The position numbers were made by a program, and so were the translations under genes. A model generated the notes under the pieces. It saw only the letters and a list, made by a program, of their open reading frames with translations, was not told where the DNA came from and ran no database searches. Shown piece after piece: positions 40,528-52,094 of a DNA stretch of 64,000 nt (position 1 is the first letter of the stretch; each line of letters begins with the position of its first letter). Origin of the DNA: Chaetoceros tenuissimus (Eukaryota > Bacillariophyta > Thalassiosirophyceae > Chaetocerotales > Chaetocerotaceae); the NCBI GenBank assembly GCA_021927905.1, contig BLLK01000029.1, positions 868,001 through 932,000 on the forward strand, read 5' to 3'.

Positions 40528-42000
40528 ATGGCCCGTCGCATCTTCCGTCCTTCGACACAGCGCTATAGGAAGCAGCCGCTTCGTCAAACATCAGAACACT
40601 TTCGGCACTTGAGGGGTTTGACAGTTCATGATGTACGTCGTCGTACTCAACTCCAAAATCAAATGAGAAAGTGCTTGAGAATGTGGGGCACTACAAAGCG
40701 GGCTGCAGCCTATTTCATTGTATTAGTTGAAAAGGAGACTGACTTATTCCGGAAAGAGCAATATAGTTTCTTTGCAAAAGCAGCTCTGATATTGTACTCC
40801 CTGAACGTCAAGCCAGTTTTGAGCCTATGTGTTGATTTAGAAAGTCAACTCTGTGATATACAAGATCCAAATGATATCTATGTATTTGCTCCTCCACGAA
40901 ATAGGAGTTTTGCTGACTGGGATGAATACGACTGTCGACACAGAACACGCTTTTTTAAGAACGACTTGATCGAAATTTATGCTCGCTTCAACATTCCAAA
41001 TGAATTAATCATTCCAGCTGGTGGTGGCACTTTTTACCGGTTCACTGGTGAAGAGGTCTTTTTATTTTCTTTAACAAAGATTGCAACAGGTTTGGATAAT
41101 GTTAACATGTGCCTGAATATTTTTGGTGGTCCTCCAGGCCGATGGTCTCCGGCCTTCAAGGGATTTGTAATCTACACCACTGATAGATATCGAAACTTAA
41201 TATCTATTCAAGGCTTGGAACAAGTAGTAGATCAATTTCTAGCTTTTGCACGTACCATTTGCCGAAAATATAATAGTGCTCCCGAAGTTTTTGATTCTCG
41301 GTCCAATACCTACGTATCAAGAGCCGACACTTTCATCGATGAAGATGACTACACTGTTTTTTGTATTCATGATGGAAGATATCAGCGAACATCTGTTCCT
41401 GGAACTGGCCCTCATGGCGATTTTGAAGATGGAAGAAGGAGAGCCAATGCTTACATTATGCAAGCAGCGGTCTATACAGGCTACAAGAGTTTGCACGGAT
41501 TGGATACTATTGCTCTCATGACGCCAGATGGCATCGATTACATTTATGAACCTGTCTCTGCAAGAGCTGGAGACAACGGAGCGATGAACATGGGAGAGAT
41601 TGACAACTTCTTGTATGATATACAAGAGCAATACGAACCAGGTGGGAGAAAATACAAAACTCATGGTGATCGGATTTTTGGGTTAGGACGATGTTGCAAT
41701 CGCGACAGACTTCCAACTCCTAATAATCCATTGAATCGACTTGAAAGGGCAGAACAAATACGCCAAAGACAATTCCGAGAATACATTGAGCACAATTTTA
41801 CAGTCTTGCTTTTAAAAAGTCATCTTTTAACTTGCCCAAGTGCATTCAGATTGAATGCAAGGTATCCTGTAGCAAAAGAAATCTTAATGCTCGCACACCT
41901 CTTGAAAAATATCTCAACTTGCTTATACGGATCTCAAGTCAACGGAATCTACGCTTTCGATAGCGATCCTCCTACATTAGATGAATACCTCCAGCCTTAA
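40528..42000 (+). CDS. PIF/Harbinger DDE transposase (HARBI1-like)
   Basis: The ATG at 40528 gives 490 residues in one frame. The DDE_Tnp_4 fold is recognisable: FCIHDGRYQR with Asp282, YTGYKSLHGLDTIALMTPDG, then ARAGDNGAM with Asp349, then REYIEHNFTVL with Glu421, so the DDE triad looks complete. A helical N-terminal region (FLFSLTKIATGLDN) matches the family's helix-turn-helix-like part, and the end (HLLKNISTCLYGSQ) matches the family's C-terminal helix. Harbinger elements usually carry a second Myb/SANT-like gene; none is seen beside it. TIRs around this gene were not found, so it may be an element remnant with intact coding or a domesticated gene. It begins 308 bp right of the TIR element. 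Confidence 0.8.
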   Translation: MARRIFRPSTQRYRKQPLRQTSEHFRHLRGLTVHDVRRRTQLQNQMRKCLRMWGTTKRAAAYFIVLVEKETDLFRKEQYSFFAKAALILYSLNVKPVLSLCVDLESQLCDIQDPNDIYVFAPPRNRSFADWDEYDCRHRTRFFKNDLIEIYARFNIPNELIIPAGGGTFYRFTGEEVFLFSLTKIATGLDNVNMCLNIFGGPPGRWSPAFKGFVIYTTDRYRNLISIQGLEQVVDQFLAFARTICRKYNSAPEVFDSRSNTYVSRADTFIDEDDYTVFCIHDGRYQRTSVPGTGPHGDFEDGRRRANAYIMQAAVYTGYKSLHGLDTIALMTPDGIDYIYEPVSARAGDNGAMNMGEIDNFLYDIQEQYEPGGRKYKTHGDRIFGLGRCCNRDRLPTPNNPLNRLERAEQIRQRQFREYIEHNFTVLLLKSHLLTCPSAFRLNARYPVAKEILMLAHLLKNISTCLYGSQVNGIYAFDSDPPTLDEYLQP

Positions 42001-43138
42001 GAATAAACAAATGAAATATGAATAAAGCTTGCTACATAGTTTGTTTTTGTATATGATGCATTTTTGTACGTTTCATAACTTCGACAAATTTCGCCTTTTT
42101 CGTGACTTTTCTCCAATGACTTTGCAGAAACGTACGATAGAGTATGGAAAAAAGTCAATATTTCTTGTAGAGAGTTCGGAATTTCGGCTTCATCTCCATC
42201 AAATAGAAACATAATCAATTTTGCTACAAGATATCTTTGTGATATTAGTATTTACAATAATAAATCTACATTTGGAAGAGCCCATGTAGTGTGTAATAAA
42301 GATACAGGTAAATTGAAAATTCAATGATACATGTGGTATCATCCAGAGTTAAAATATAAAGCATGGGAGAGTCTACACAAAAAAACATATGGTACTTTGT
42401 AGGGAATGACAAGTATCTGTTTTACTTCCAAATTGATTGCTTTACTCACTCCAGATTTTATCAAGAAGTTTTACTTCGTATCACAGGTACATTTACTTCC
42501 ACATGATCTTTGGCTGACCTATAGTGAAACTAAAGAACATATACTACCTTTAATTCCTCAAATCAAATGGGGGAAAGGATTACTTCATGTGGAGCAAGAA
42601 TATGTGACTTGTGATATTTGTTGAAAGCGTAACCTCATATGAAGTGTGAATATGTGACTTGCAAAAATTATTGAGACTTTATTCGTTGAAATATTGGATA
42701 TATGAAGCGAAGGTTTGCAAGTGCAAGGAGACATATTCTTGAACCATGTGCTCATAGCAGAACAATGAATGAAAGTATATCTGAGGCATTGAGAAATACA
42801 GGGATTGTATGTCCATTTGGGCTGCATGGAACCATGGTTTGATTCGCGGTCCAAAGGTATATGTATACATTCAAAACATAGCACTTATCCTGGTATAGTA
42901 TTGATATGGAAAACTCAATTCTAAGTGTTGACTCACATACAAGATGCTTCAATAGTAAAAAAAGTTTCCTGTTGTACCATGCTACAGTAATAGATTTGCA
43001 TGGGCAAATTGCACAGGGGAACAAGTCAAGCATTTCCTAAACAAATGCATTTAAAGAAAATGAGAAGACCATCAGCTACCATGGTGGTAGAAGCAAAGGC
43101 AAATTATGACATTTGCCCACGGTAACTACTTCGGGTTA
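42001..43138. other. Spacer without supported genes
   Basis: About 1.1 kb of AT-rich DNA downstream of the Harbinger gene. An imperfect direct repeat around GAATATGTGACTTG occurs near 42,598 and 42,647. No gene is supported. Confidence 0.45.
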
Positions 43139-43151
43139 TGACTTTTCTGTA
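43139..43151. repeat. Target-site duplication, left copy
   Basis: TGACTTTTCTGTA here is repeated exactly at 43537-43549 on the other side of the SINE. Confidence 0.85.
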
Positions 43152-43536
43152 AAAAAAAAAATTGGAAATCTTTACTGATATTAATCACTATATTATTGGA
43201 TAGCATCAATTTCATTACATCGGCCCGAAGGTGGATGACAATTGATAGTGTTTTCTTTTCTCTGTGGCTAGGGGAAAGCCAACTTCCCGTATTGTGAAAA
43301 CCACCTCGCCTCTTCATATGTCTCAAATTTTGTTGTGCACACCCTCCTGGGACAAGGAGGGGGACAGAATAGATTTTAAGAAATCTTGTTGGTTGCAGCA
43401 TGTACGTACATACATACACATACGTGCACACTGCAGGTTGTTCAAGCATGTCCAGGCTTGAACAAGGGGAGTGGGTGGGACCTGAACCCACAACCTTTCA
43501 CCATGAAGATGACTGCTCTACCAACTGAGCTAACCC
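43152..43536 (-). mobile_element. tRNA-derived SINE, 385 bp
   Basis: On the minus strand the element starts GGGTTAGCTCAGTTGGTAGAGC, written here as A-box TAGCTCAGTTGG, and continues to B-box GGTTCAGGTCC with T-arm GTGGGTTCAGGTCCCAC, so a tRNA-like head of about 75 bp is clear. The acceptor stem does not pair and the anticodon stem has a mismatch, so it is not a working tRNA gene. A tRNA-unrelated body follows, and the element ends in a run of about 11 T on the minus strand. Perfect 13-bp duplications flank it, showing insertion by target-primed reverse transcription and a fairly recent date. T-rich 3' ends are known in some plant SINEs. The enzyme source could be a LINE like the one at 47-54 kb, but the 3' ends are not visibly shared. 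Confidence 0.75.
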
Positions 43537-43549
43537 TGACTTTTCTGTA
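43537..43549. repeat. Target-site duplication, right copy
   Basis: Second copy of TGACTTTTCTGTA, directly upstream of the tRNA-like head of the minus-strand SINE. Confidence 0.85.
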
Positions 43550-44300
43550 GAATACACAAACATTTCTTTATTCATCTCACAAACCTTTTAACAGACTAGT
43601 AGAAAGGGCTAGCTATATTTCAAACTTGTTGCTGTGGCAGCAGATTGTGTAGAGGAGATAGCATATGTTGCTAAATTGGTCTAGCACCCTATTATATGTA
43701 GGCCTGAGGAGTGTAGGATACATGGCAGCACCACTTTCATAGAAGCATATATCGCTGACAAGTGGTCAGGAAAGAGGTTGTATCAATGTCATTGAAGACA
43801 GGACATTCCATTGTCTTCAACATGCCATATCCTCAAATGTTCAAAGAGATATTGAGAACTTGAATAGTAAAGAGTATAGTATCACAATTGAATGAAGGAT
43901 GTTGTAGCGTATCAAATGTCAACGTGGACATATCTTGATATGGATATTGTAATGAAGGGCCCAATCGTTGAAGAATGAGTTTGCTCATCTATGGGGACTC
44001 ACATATCATCGTTTGAAAATATGAGTGTTCCTGAAATAGGAATAGCACTATTAATGTGCAGTGTCTTGACTGTACATGAAATGGGGGAATTAATAGTCAG
44101 ATGATGACATGTTTGGTAGATGTTTATGATCTCCCTTTATTGTCTTGGTGCAGATATGACTTGGATGTCCTATCACCACATAATTTCGTCAAAGGATCTT
44201 CAAGAGAATTAATTGTGCTGTGAGATGAAGAATTTTCAAAATACTTTTTATGAGATAATGGAAGAATTGTAAAGAATTCAGTGAAAATTACATTTGGATT
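43550..44300. other. Spacer without supported genes
   Basis: No gene or repeat is recognised. The 5' end of the Copia fossil to the right may lie within it. Confidence 0.4.
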
Positions 44301-44339
44301 GAGAGATGAGATTTCGGAGTTGTTCCGTATTGCGATGTA

Positions 44340-46897
44340 ATTGTCTATGAGTGTAAATGTGAAATTTCCTATGCATATTCCACAGCTGCACTTGCAAAAT
44401 ACCCAGTCCAAGTCCACACCACTCTCACTGTTTTTTTTACAAAAATTGACGAGCACGTTGTTCCTTGTGCTACGGCTGCAGGAGTCCCATTGACCGACAT
44501 TCAAGTTATTGCAATCGCCAAACAAGCTATTCAGAAAAACACAAGTTTTCAGCAGGCTTTTATGGCTTAGAATGCAAGACAACAGCAACCAACCTGGATT
44601 GCCTTCAAGCAATTTTTTCTGCAAAAACAAAATGATTTGGAACAAGTACTCGAGGATACACTAGCAGGACAAATGTTCCACACTCCTACAGCTGATGATC
44701 ATCAACTAATGATGCAACTCATGAAAATGCTCCTGGAACAGCATCAGAACCGACCAGCATCTGCTCCAGCTCCAGCTCCACCAGCACCTGCTCCAGCTCC
44801 AGCTCCAGCTCCAGCTCCAGCTCCACCAGCACAAGATCATTCTGCTTTCCATGCTGCTTAAGCAGCAGAGATTCAGCAACTTTGTGCAGCTATCGATGCA
44901 TTGCAGGCAAATGTACGTTGTCCTCTTAGACCTCCACAGCCTATGTCTGGACCAAGACAAGGCCAACCAAGTCGACCAATTCCTGCCCACTACAATAGTT
45001 ACTGCTACACTCACGGTCGCTGCAATCATGATTCTCCAGGATGCAGAAATAAATGCCCTGGCCATAAGGATGATGCAACCATGGAAAATAAAATGGGTGG
45101 AAGTACATTCAGATGCTCTTGACGAGGTGGGACCAGAATAATCATTACTGATTAAATAAATAATATTTGTATTCCTGTAGTCCCACCCTCAATAGAAAAT
45201 ATTTTACAAGAAACTGATGTAATGAAAGCAGACTCTGGTGCATCTGGCACATACCTGATGGAGAAACATGTGAAAAAATTACACAATTTAAAGCAAACCA
45301 CAAACTGTCCAGCAGTGGGAACTTCAACAGGCAGTAGAATTGAACCAGACAAAAATGGATGGGACAATGTGCGACGATGATTGTACTGCTGTTTTTACAA
45401 AAAATGATTTACAAATTTTCAAAAAATTGAAAATTATTAATTAAAGGTCTATGAAATAGAAAAGATGGACTATGGGACGTTCTGTTTGACCAATCGCCGC
45501 TCTTGCCAAACCAACCATCTGCAAATGTTTTGGTAGATTTACAACAATCAAAAAAGAAACTTGCCTCATTTTATCATGGCATTCTCTGTGGTCCAGTAAA
45601 AACAACCTTTTTAAATGCACTTCGGAAAGGTTTTTTCACCAATTGGCCAGGTTTGACAACTGAATTAATTTCAAAACACCTTGATCCAAAAATCTATACA
45701 GCCAAAGGTCATATAGCACAAGAAAAACAGGGGCTCAGGTCAACTTCACAAACTGATACTGATTTTTCACCAGAACAAGAGACAGAAAGAACTCATGAAT
45801 GCTTTGTTACCATCAAAAAATACGACGAATTGAATGGAAAATCCTATTCTGATTTGACTGGTCATTTTCCCATTCCATCCAGCAGAGGAAATGAATAAAT
45901 TGTGATCTATGACTACGATGCAAATGCTATTCTTGCCGAAGTAATTCCGAACTGACAAGCCGCAACCATCCGTGACGCCAATATCAAGATGTTAGACAAA
46001 TTGAAAACTGGAGGTTTTACTCCCAAGCTACACATTTTGGATAACGAATGCAGTGCCCTGCTCAAGGCTGCCTTTCACAAACACAAAATTAAATTTCAAT
46101 TGGTACCACCACATCAGAAAAGACGTAATGCAGCCGAGCGCGCAATTCATATATTCAAAAATCATTTCATCAGAGAAGGTCGATCCTGATTTCGATGGGA
46201 TTGTCTCCTTCCTCAGACTCTCCTTAGTTTGAACCACCTGCGAGCAGCAAGAGTCAATCCAAAATTATCACCCTATGCTGCACTCGAAGGAATTTATGAT
46301 TTCAATAGATCTCCATTAGCTCCCCTTGGAACCAAGCTTGTGTACCATGTCAAGCCTGAGCAACGATCCACCTTTGGCACAAGAGGCAAAGAAGCGTGGT
46401 ACGTCGGACCTGCTCCAGACCACTACCATTGTGATACTATTTTTATACCTGAAATGCAACGTGAGATACAAGTCGATACTGTCCAGTATTTTCCAAATAG
46501 GGTACCCATCTCGAAGTTGTCCAAAGAGTCTCTGCTTCTAAAATCAGCCCTTGATATGCTCGAACTCCTGAAGGATCCGACACCAGCTATGCCTGCTCTT
46601 GATTACTCGCAGCTCACTACTGCCGCAGTGACAAAACTTGCAGAACTATTGCACCGTGCAGCAAAACAACTGAAAGTGCACGTTCCTCTTGAAACTGTTC
46701 CCACAGAGAACGTTCCAACTCAATCCAACCCCGACGAGAGGGTCGAACCATCATCTCCTGCACAAGTTCCGAGGGTGGTGTCACCAACCCCACTTACACA
46801 GGAGGGTTCAACTCAACATCTGGCACAAGTTCCGAGGGTGGAGTCTCGACGTTCTCCACGGCCATCTGTTACCACCTGTCCAAACTGGAAATTTTAG
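44340..46897 (+). mobile_element. Copia-type LTR retrotransposon fossil, 5' half
   Basis: The order of parts is a Gag-like region with a Pro/Ala-rich linker, a Cys/His zinc knuckle (YCYTHGRCNHDSPGC and KCPGHKDDAT), an aspartic protease piece with ADSGAS, and an integrase with HILDNECSALLKA and a C-terminal part. This is the Copia order and resembles diatom CoDi elements. It is broken in several places and looks old. Its 5' LTR was not found. Its text stops where the LINE region begins. Confidence 0.75.
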
Positions 46898-46901
46898 GCA
46901 A

Positions 46902-47055
46902 AAAAAAACGAAAATGAAACTCCAATCAGACAAAGTGGATAAAAATAGAGCCTATTTTATCTATTGGAGTTTCATTTTCGTTTTCGTTTTTTTACAACCC
47001 ACCCCCGGCCTCGAGCTGGGTTGCACAAAAACGAAAATCCAAAATGAAACTCCGA
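46902..47055. repeat. Cluster of inverted repeats able to form alternative hairpins
   Basis: Three related arms occur: 46902-46929 (CGAAAATGAAACTCCAAT), its inverted form at 46963-46992, and a diverged direct copy at 47028-47055. The middle arm can pair with either neighbour. Between the second and third arms CAACCCA and TGGGTTG add an inner stem. This could be a small foldback element or a junction of two insertions. Confidence 0.6.
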
Positions 47056-47059
47056 TGAA

Positions 47060-48085
47060 ATGACCACACACAACGTGAAGGAACATATGAGAACACAACA
47101 TATTCCTGCTAATGAAAGAGAAGCTGTAGCCGTCCTGGAAGCACTCGTCCCAATCTTCATCAAAAGGCAATTCAAAAGAAATCCCAAGAGCTTTTGCAGT
47201 TCAAACCTAATCGAGTACGCCAATAAAGGAAAGTACAGTCATTCAAAAAGAACTTTCTCCTCGGCAGAGAATATCTGCAGATCCCAAAAGTATGCCAACA
47301 TGATGCGAGGCTGCGTAATTGAAGTTGATCAAACACCGGAAACTATCCCAAAAGCCGTCAAAAATGAGGATGAAAAACTGTAGAAAATGTCAAGGAAGAT
47401 GGACAGGATGCAAGCATGGTTAGCTCCATTACAGGAGGAACAGTTAATACAGTCACCCTCACTGCTACTCTCCAACGAGAAAGAGAAGAAATGAGAAAGC
47501 AACAGGAAGAGATGCAACAGCTGCAACAGCAAGTACAACAACAGGCTGAACAAATCAAGCAACTTCTAGGTAACAACCCCCAGAAGATTCACAGGCATCT
47601 ACTCCACCTGCGAAAATATCTCCCACAAAAAGTCAGATGGAAGAGGAATTCATTGAACAGAATGATATCCCTGCTGGCAATGAAGGATGCAGCGGAGACG
47701 AGGATCGTCTTCATAGTAGTGAGGAGGAAAGTGTACAGAGCGGTCCAACTGAGGGATCCAGAGATGTTGATGTGATGAATTTGATGTGAAAGACAATGTT
47801 GGAGGCAAAGTTGTTGAATTAAAAGGTTTGGAAAACCTTGAAAGGTTTGATAAGAGTTCTAGCGAAAGTTCCAGCGAATCCTCCAAGTGTTCCTCTTCGT
47901 CTTCTGCTACTTCTGCTTCTGCTTCTGCTTCTGCTTCTGCTTCTGCTTCTGCTTCTGCTTCTGCTTCTGCTTCTGCTTCTTCCTCCTCTCATTCCTCCAA
48001 AGGGAAAGGTTCCAAGTCTGAAGATATCAAAGAGACTGATCAAACAATGGAAGAACCTTCCAAAAAACGAACAGCTTTTGAGTGA
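47060..48085 (+). pseudogene. LINE ORF1 region
   Basis: It is read in three frames. The first (47060-47383) starts MTTHNVKEHMRTQHIPANER with a lone His/Cys-poor module. The second (47416-47775) has a strong coiled coil (EREEMRKQQEEMQQLQQQ and following). The third includes a Ser/Ala run from a hexanucleotide repeat and ends TMEEPSKKRTAFE. A coiled coil suits an ORF1 nucleic-acid chaperone. Frameshifts separate the parts. Confidence 0.45.
47911..47980 (+). repeat. Hexanucleotide microsatellite (TTCTGC)11
   Basis: Eleven perfect TTCTGC units plus a partial one lie in the LINE ORF1 region and encode alternating Ser-Ala. Perfect units suggest recent slippage. Confidence 0.95.
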
Positions 48086-48319
48086 TCTCCAGGAAGAAGC
48101 ACTAGCAGCATTGAGAAGCAACAAAAAGAATACCAAGAAAACCCCCGTAGAAACCCTCCAAGAGCTACGACCAAGAAAGTACCCTCCAGAAGTGGACCTT
48201 CTGGAGGGGAAGGACCATGAAACCTTTCCCGCGGTCACCGCGAGGGCTAGGGGTGACTGCTATTGCTCGTCAAGATGGGAGGCCTTGCACAAAAAAGCTC
48301 ACTGGTGGATACAGACATA

Positions 48320-49666
48320 ATCTACCACAGAGAAAGAGGGACGGACACATTCGTATTCTCTTCCAGAACTGTGGAGCCTGAATCACAAGACTATTCATAT
48401 AAGATATATCAAATTAAAGAAATTCTCTCAAAAAGCGACTTTGATATTTGTGGCTTATAGGAGATGAATCAAGATTGGAGGTTGGTACCGGAAGAAGAAA
48501 AATTGGATCATGTAATTAGCAGGTGGACTAGAGATAGAAGATCGACTGTGTCATTCAACACTTTAGCTCCACAGAGATCAAAATTTCAGTCAGGAGGAAC
48601 AGCAATGATGACATTTAATGATATCAGTCATAGCGAAATTTCAGGAGAAAGAGATAGAGATCCAAGGGGTTTGGGAAGATGGACAAGCATGACTTTCAGA
48701 GGCTTAAACAACAACAAAACAACAATTATAACAGCATACTGCCCAGTCAAAAGTAGTAATGTAGGAGGTGCTTATATGCAGCAAGTAGCATACATCCAAG
48801 AATATCTAGAAATGGATCAAGACCATGAACACTCCATACCACTAATTGATAACAGAGAATGTCCTAGACAGTTATTTGGATGGGATCTGAAAAAATTCAT
48901 TTCAAATAAAATTGAGGAAGGACATCAAATAGTATTAATGGGAGATTTTAACTCAGAGTTTGAGGATCTCAAGGAGTGGATGCAAGAATTGATGCTGGAA
49001 GAAGCGATAACAAAATTAAAAACATACAAGAGGTCAAAAGATTCACCCATAGACTGCATCTTTACCAGTCCAGGTTTAATTCCGATATTTAGTTGCTACT
49101 TATCTTTTGGGAGGCTAATTGGAGATCATAGGGGTATTTGGATAGAATTCAAACGAGAAGCTTTGCTTGGAATAAGGATACCAGCATTCATCCATCCGGA
49201 AGCTAGACGGTTGAAAGGAAAGGATCCAAGAGTGGTTAAACGATACAGAGAAACAGTCCATAAAAAATTTCTTGAGCATAACATTTACGAAAGACTGGAC
49301 AAAATGTATCAAAATATCGGGAGCCCCCTTCTACCATCATTACAAGCTTACTTCGAAGAATTAGACCATACAATTAGGGAATGCATGCAAGAAGGGGAAA
49401 AGAAATGCAGAAATTACCACATGGGGATTCATGATTGGACTCCAATACTAGAATCAAAAAGACAAGTGGTAGATTATTGGAGGAGGAGGATCAGCCACGT
49501 ATTGGGAGACAAACAAGATGCAGCCAAAATGATCAGAATCCAGAAGAGATTGGATATTAGATATAAAAAAATGAATATCACACAACTGAACAAAGAATTA
49601 GCCAAAGCATTGAAGAAAAGAGGGAATATATACAATCGTTGTGTATGGATTTTCAAACCAAGCTAG
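48320..49666 (+). pseudogene. LINE apurinic-like endonuclease domain
   Basis: It opens with IRILFQNCGA in one frame near 48,350, then continues in another with FDICGL, a TAG stop at 48458-48460 and EMNQDW. The stop stands where the family usually has Gln (GLQE). Later come TIITAYCPVKSS, VLMGDFNSEF, SPIDCIFTSPG and GDHRGIWIEF, which are the AP-endonuclease-like motifs (GDFN, D-x-I-F, SDH-like). One frameshift and one stop break it. It would nick the target DNA for target-primed reverse transcription. Confidence 0.7.
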
Positions 49667-52046
49667 CAGCAGCCCAAGAAGCAGCAGGTAAAGGAACTAT
49701 CGCGTCCAATCTAAAAGAAATGGCAACAAGAGAGAAAGACGCAAAAAGAGACAGAAAAATAAGATATGTCAATAACAAATTGCGCAATGGAGCAACGTTG
49801 AGACTGAATAGAAGAGAGGAGGACGGAACTGTAGTAGAAGTTACATCTAAAAAAGAGATAGAAAAGATCCTATTAGAAACGGCTCAAGCAAAACACCACC
49901 AAACAGAGGGAACGTCTCAATTATTGGAGCCCTTTCTACAAAAAGATATTGGGAAATATGGAAATGGACCAAAAGTACAACAAATACTTGAGGGTACATA
50001 CTCACCTCCGGCAGGGACTTATGAACCTACAATAGAATTCTTGAAAGCATGCAAAAGACCAAAAACATTTGTAGAAGAACCCCCAATGTCAGAAGTTGAA
50101 TCATATCTCCAATGGAGAAATTCTTGGAAATTGAGAAAAGAGAAAACAATGACGTATAATGAACACTTGGGACATTATAAAGCGTGCATGGGACACGACT
50201 ACCTTAGTTGGGCATTATATCAAAGGGCAATGATACCGCTAGAAGGTGACTACTCTCCAAAAAGGCATAGAACAAATACCAATCTCTGTATAAAAAAGAA
50301 GAAAGAAAGTGCATTTGGAGACAAGCAAAGATTCATCAATATCTTAGACGCAGAAAAAAATCAACAGAATAAAATTATGCAGAAAGAAGCGATGAACAAA
50401 GCTCTTCAATACAAAGAAATAGCCACTGAACAATATAGTAGACCTGGTAGAAAAAGCCTTGATCATGCCCTGAACAGGAGATTGGTGATGGATCACCGAC
50501 AATATCAAAGAAAGCCATATGCAATAGGAATGTCAGACCTCAAAGGTTGCTATGATAGAGTGATACATAATGCTGCGGCCCTGGCACTCTTACGAATCGG
50601 AGTATCACATAAAAAGATCCATTCGATGTTTAGATCTATTCAAAACATGGTCCATCAAGTTCGAACAGTTTTCGGAGATTCAGAAGCTACAGTAGGAGGA
50701 AAACAGAGGAAGACCCAAGATGGGAGAATGAACCTCAAGGTATGCTTCAAGGTAATGCAGCAGGACCAGTAATATGGTCAGTCCTTAGTTCAGATATATT
50801 TAAAATTCTGAGAAAGAAAGGATACAGTGATGAATTTTGCTCCTGTCTATCTTGTCAATTATTCCAATTAGTAGGATTTGCATATGTAGACGATTGTGAT
50901 CTCATCCAATCCGGAAATTCACCAGAAGAAGTGAAAGAGTCCATGCAAAAGGTTATGGAGGAATGGGCAGATCTAATGCAAGTAACAGGAGGAGCTCTAG
51001 AATCGAAAAAGAGTTACTGGTACCTAATAGATTTTGAGTATTCTAGAGGTAAATGGATAGCATCGGACCCAATCATTGAGGATGATACATTAACAGCTAA
51101 AACTCCAGAAGGTAGGAAAGCATTACAAAGACTATCAGTCCAAATGGAAGCAGAAATGTTAGGGATATGGATGTCGCCTTCAGGGAATAGGACTATACAA
51201 CTAGCAAAGCTAAAAGAAAAAGCTAGAGAATGGGCAGCAAATCTAAAAAGATGCAACCTTAGCCAAGAAGATACAATGCATGCTCTCCAAACAACGATAT
51301 TAAAGGTCCTGCAATATCCAATGTTACCTCACTCATTCACAGATGAAGAATGCTTAGCGCTGAAAATAGCTTTACCCAAAACAGGATTTTCGAGAAGACT
51401 CCCTTCAGAGATCCGACAGGCATCAAATAAAAGTTTAGGACTTGGGATTCCTAATTTGTACATTCACGCAGGAACAGCTAAGGTGACAGCATTGGTGGAT
51501 CATTTGTGGCACGATACTCCAACAGCAAAACTGATTCACGTATGTATAGAAGATTTCTTATTGGAGGCAGGGGTATTTGGGAATATTGGGGAGTTAGATT
51601 TCAAGAATATACAAAGATGGATAAGCAAACATTCATGGATATATGACTGTATCAAATTTATTAATGAGCATGACATCCAAGTATCCATCAAACATGAGGT
51701 ACTCAAACCGAAGAGAATAGGAGATAGATCTATTATGGAAGTAGCATCTAAGATGCCAGGAATTAATGTGAAGGCAATAAACAGAGTCAGAATGTTTCAT
51801 GAGGTTATTTCAATAAGCGATATTACCTCAGCAGATGGAAAAAGCATTGATGAAGTATTCCTAAAATCGTCGAAGTTTCAAGGCACACGCAATTCATTTT
51901 TATGGCCCAAAAAACATCCAGTTCTTCCTGAAGATTTCAGACAATGGAAAATCATGTGTAAACAGTTATACATATCAGAAGGCCAATTAGCTACTCCATT
52001 ATATAATTGGATTTCTAGAAATAGAAACGATTGGATTGCCGAATGA
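49639..52046 (+). pseudogene. LINE reverse transcriptase domain
   Basis: The first part (49639-50772) holds the fingers region, with ALNRRLVMDHRQ and GMSDLKGCYDRVIHN (the catalytic Asp block). The second (50742-52046), in another frame, has LQGNAAGPVIWS and the catalytic box AYVDDCDLI at about 50,880-50,900. One frameshift falls in the 50742-50772 overlap, another near 49,650 at the junction with the endonuclease frame, and a stop ends the second part at 52046. The frame continues on the far side of that stop into the RNase H part. Confidence 0.75.
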
Positions 52047-52094
52047 AATTGGTTTAGCAGCATTCAGGGACAGCTTTATAAAAGAGAAGGATCC

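Noticed and set aside
43460-43545. Functional tRNA gene on the minus strand
   Set aside because: The D-arm and T-arm are good, but the acceptor stem fails to pair and the segment is the head of a flanked SINE.
44124-44645. 173-codon minus-strand frame
   Set aside because: The plus strand here reads as decayed Copia gag; the minus frame has no family features.
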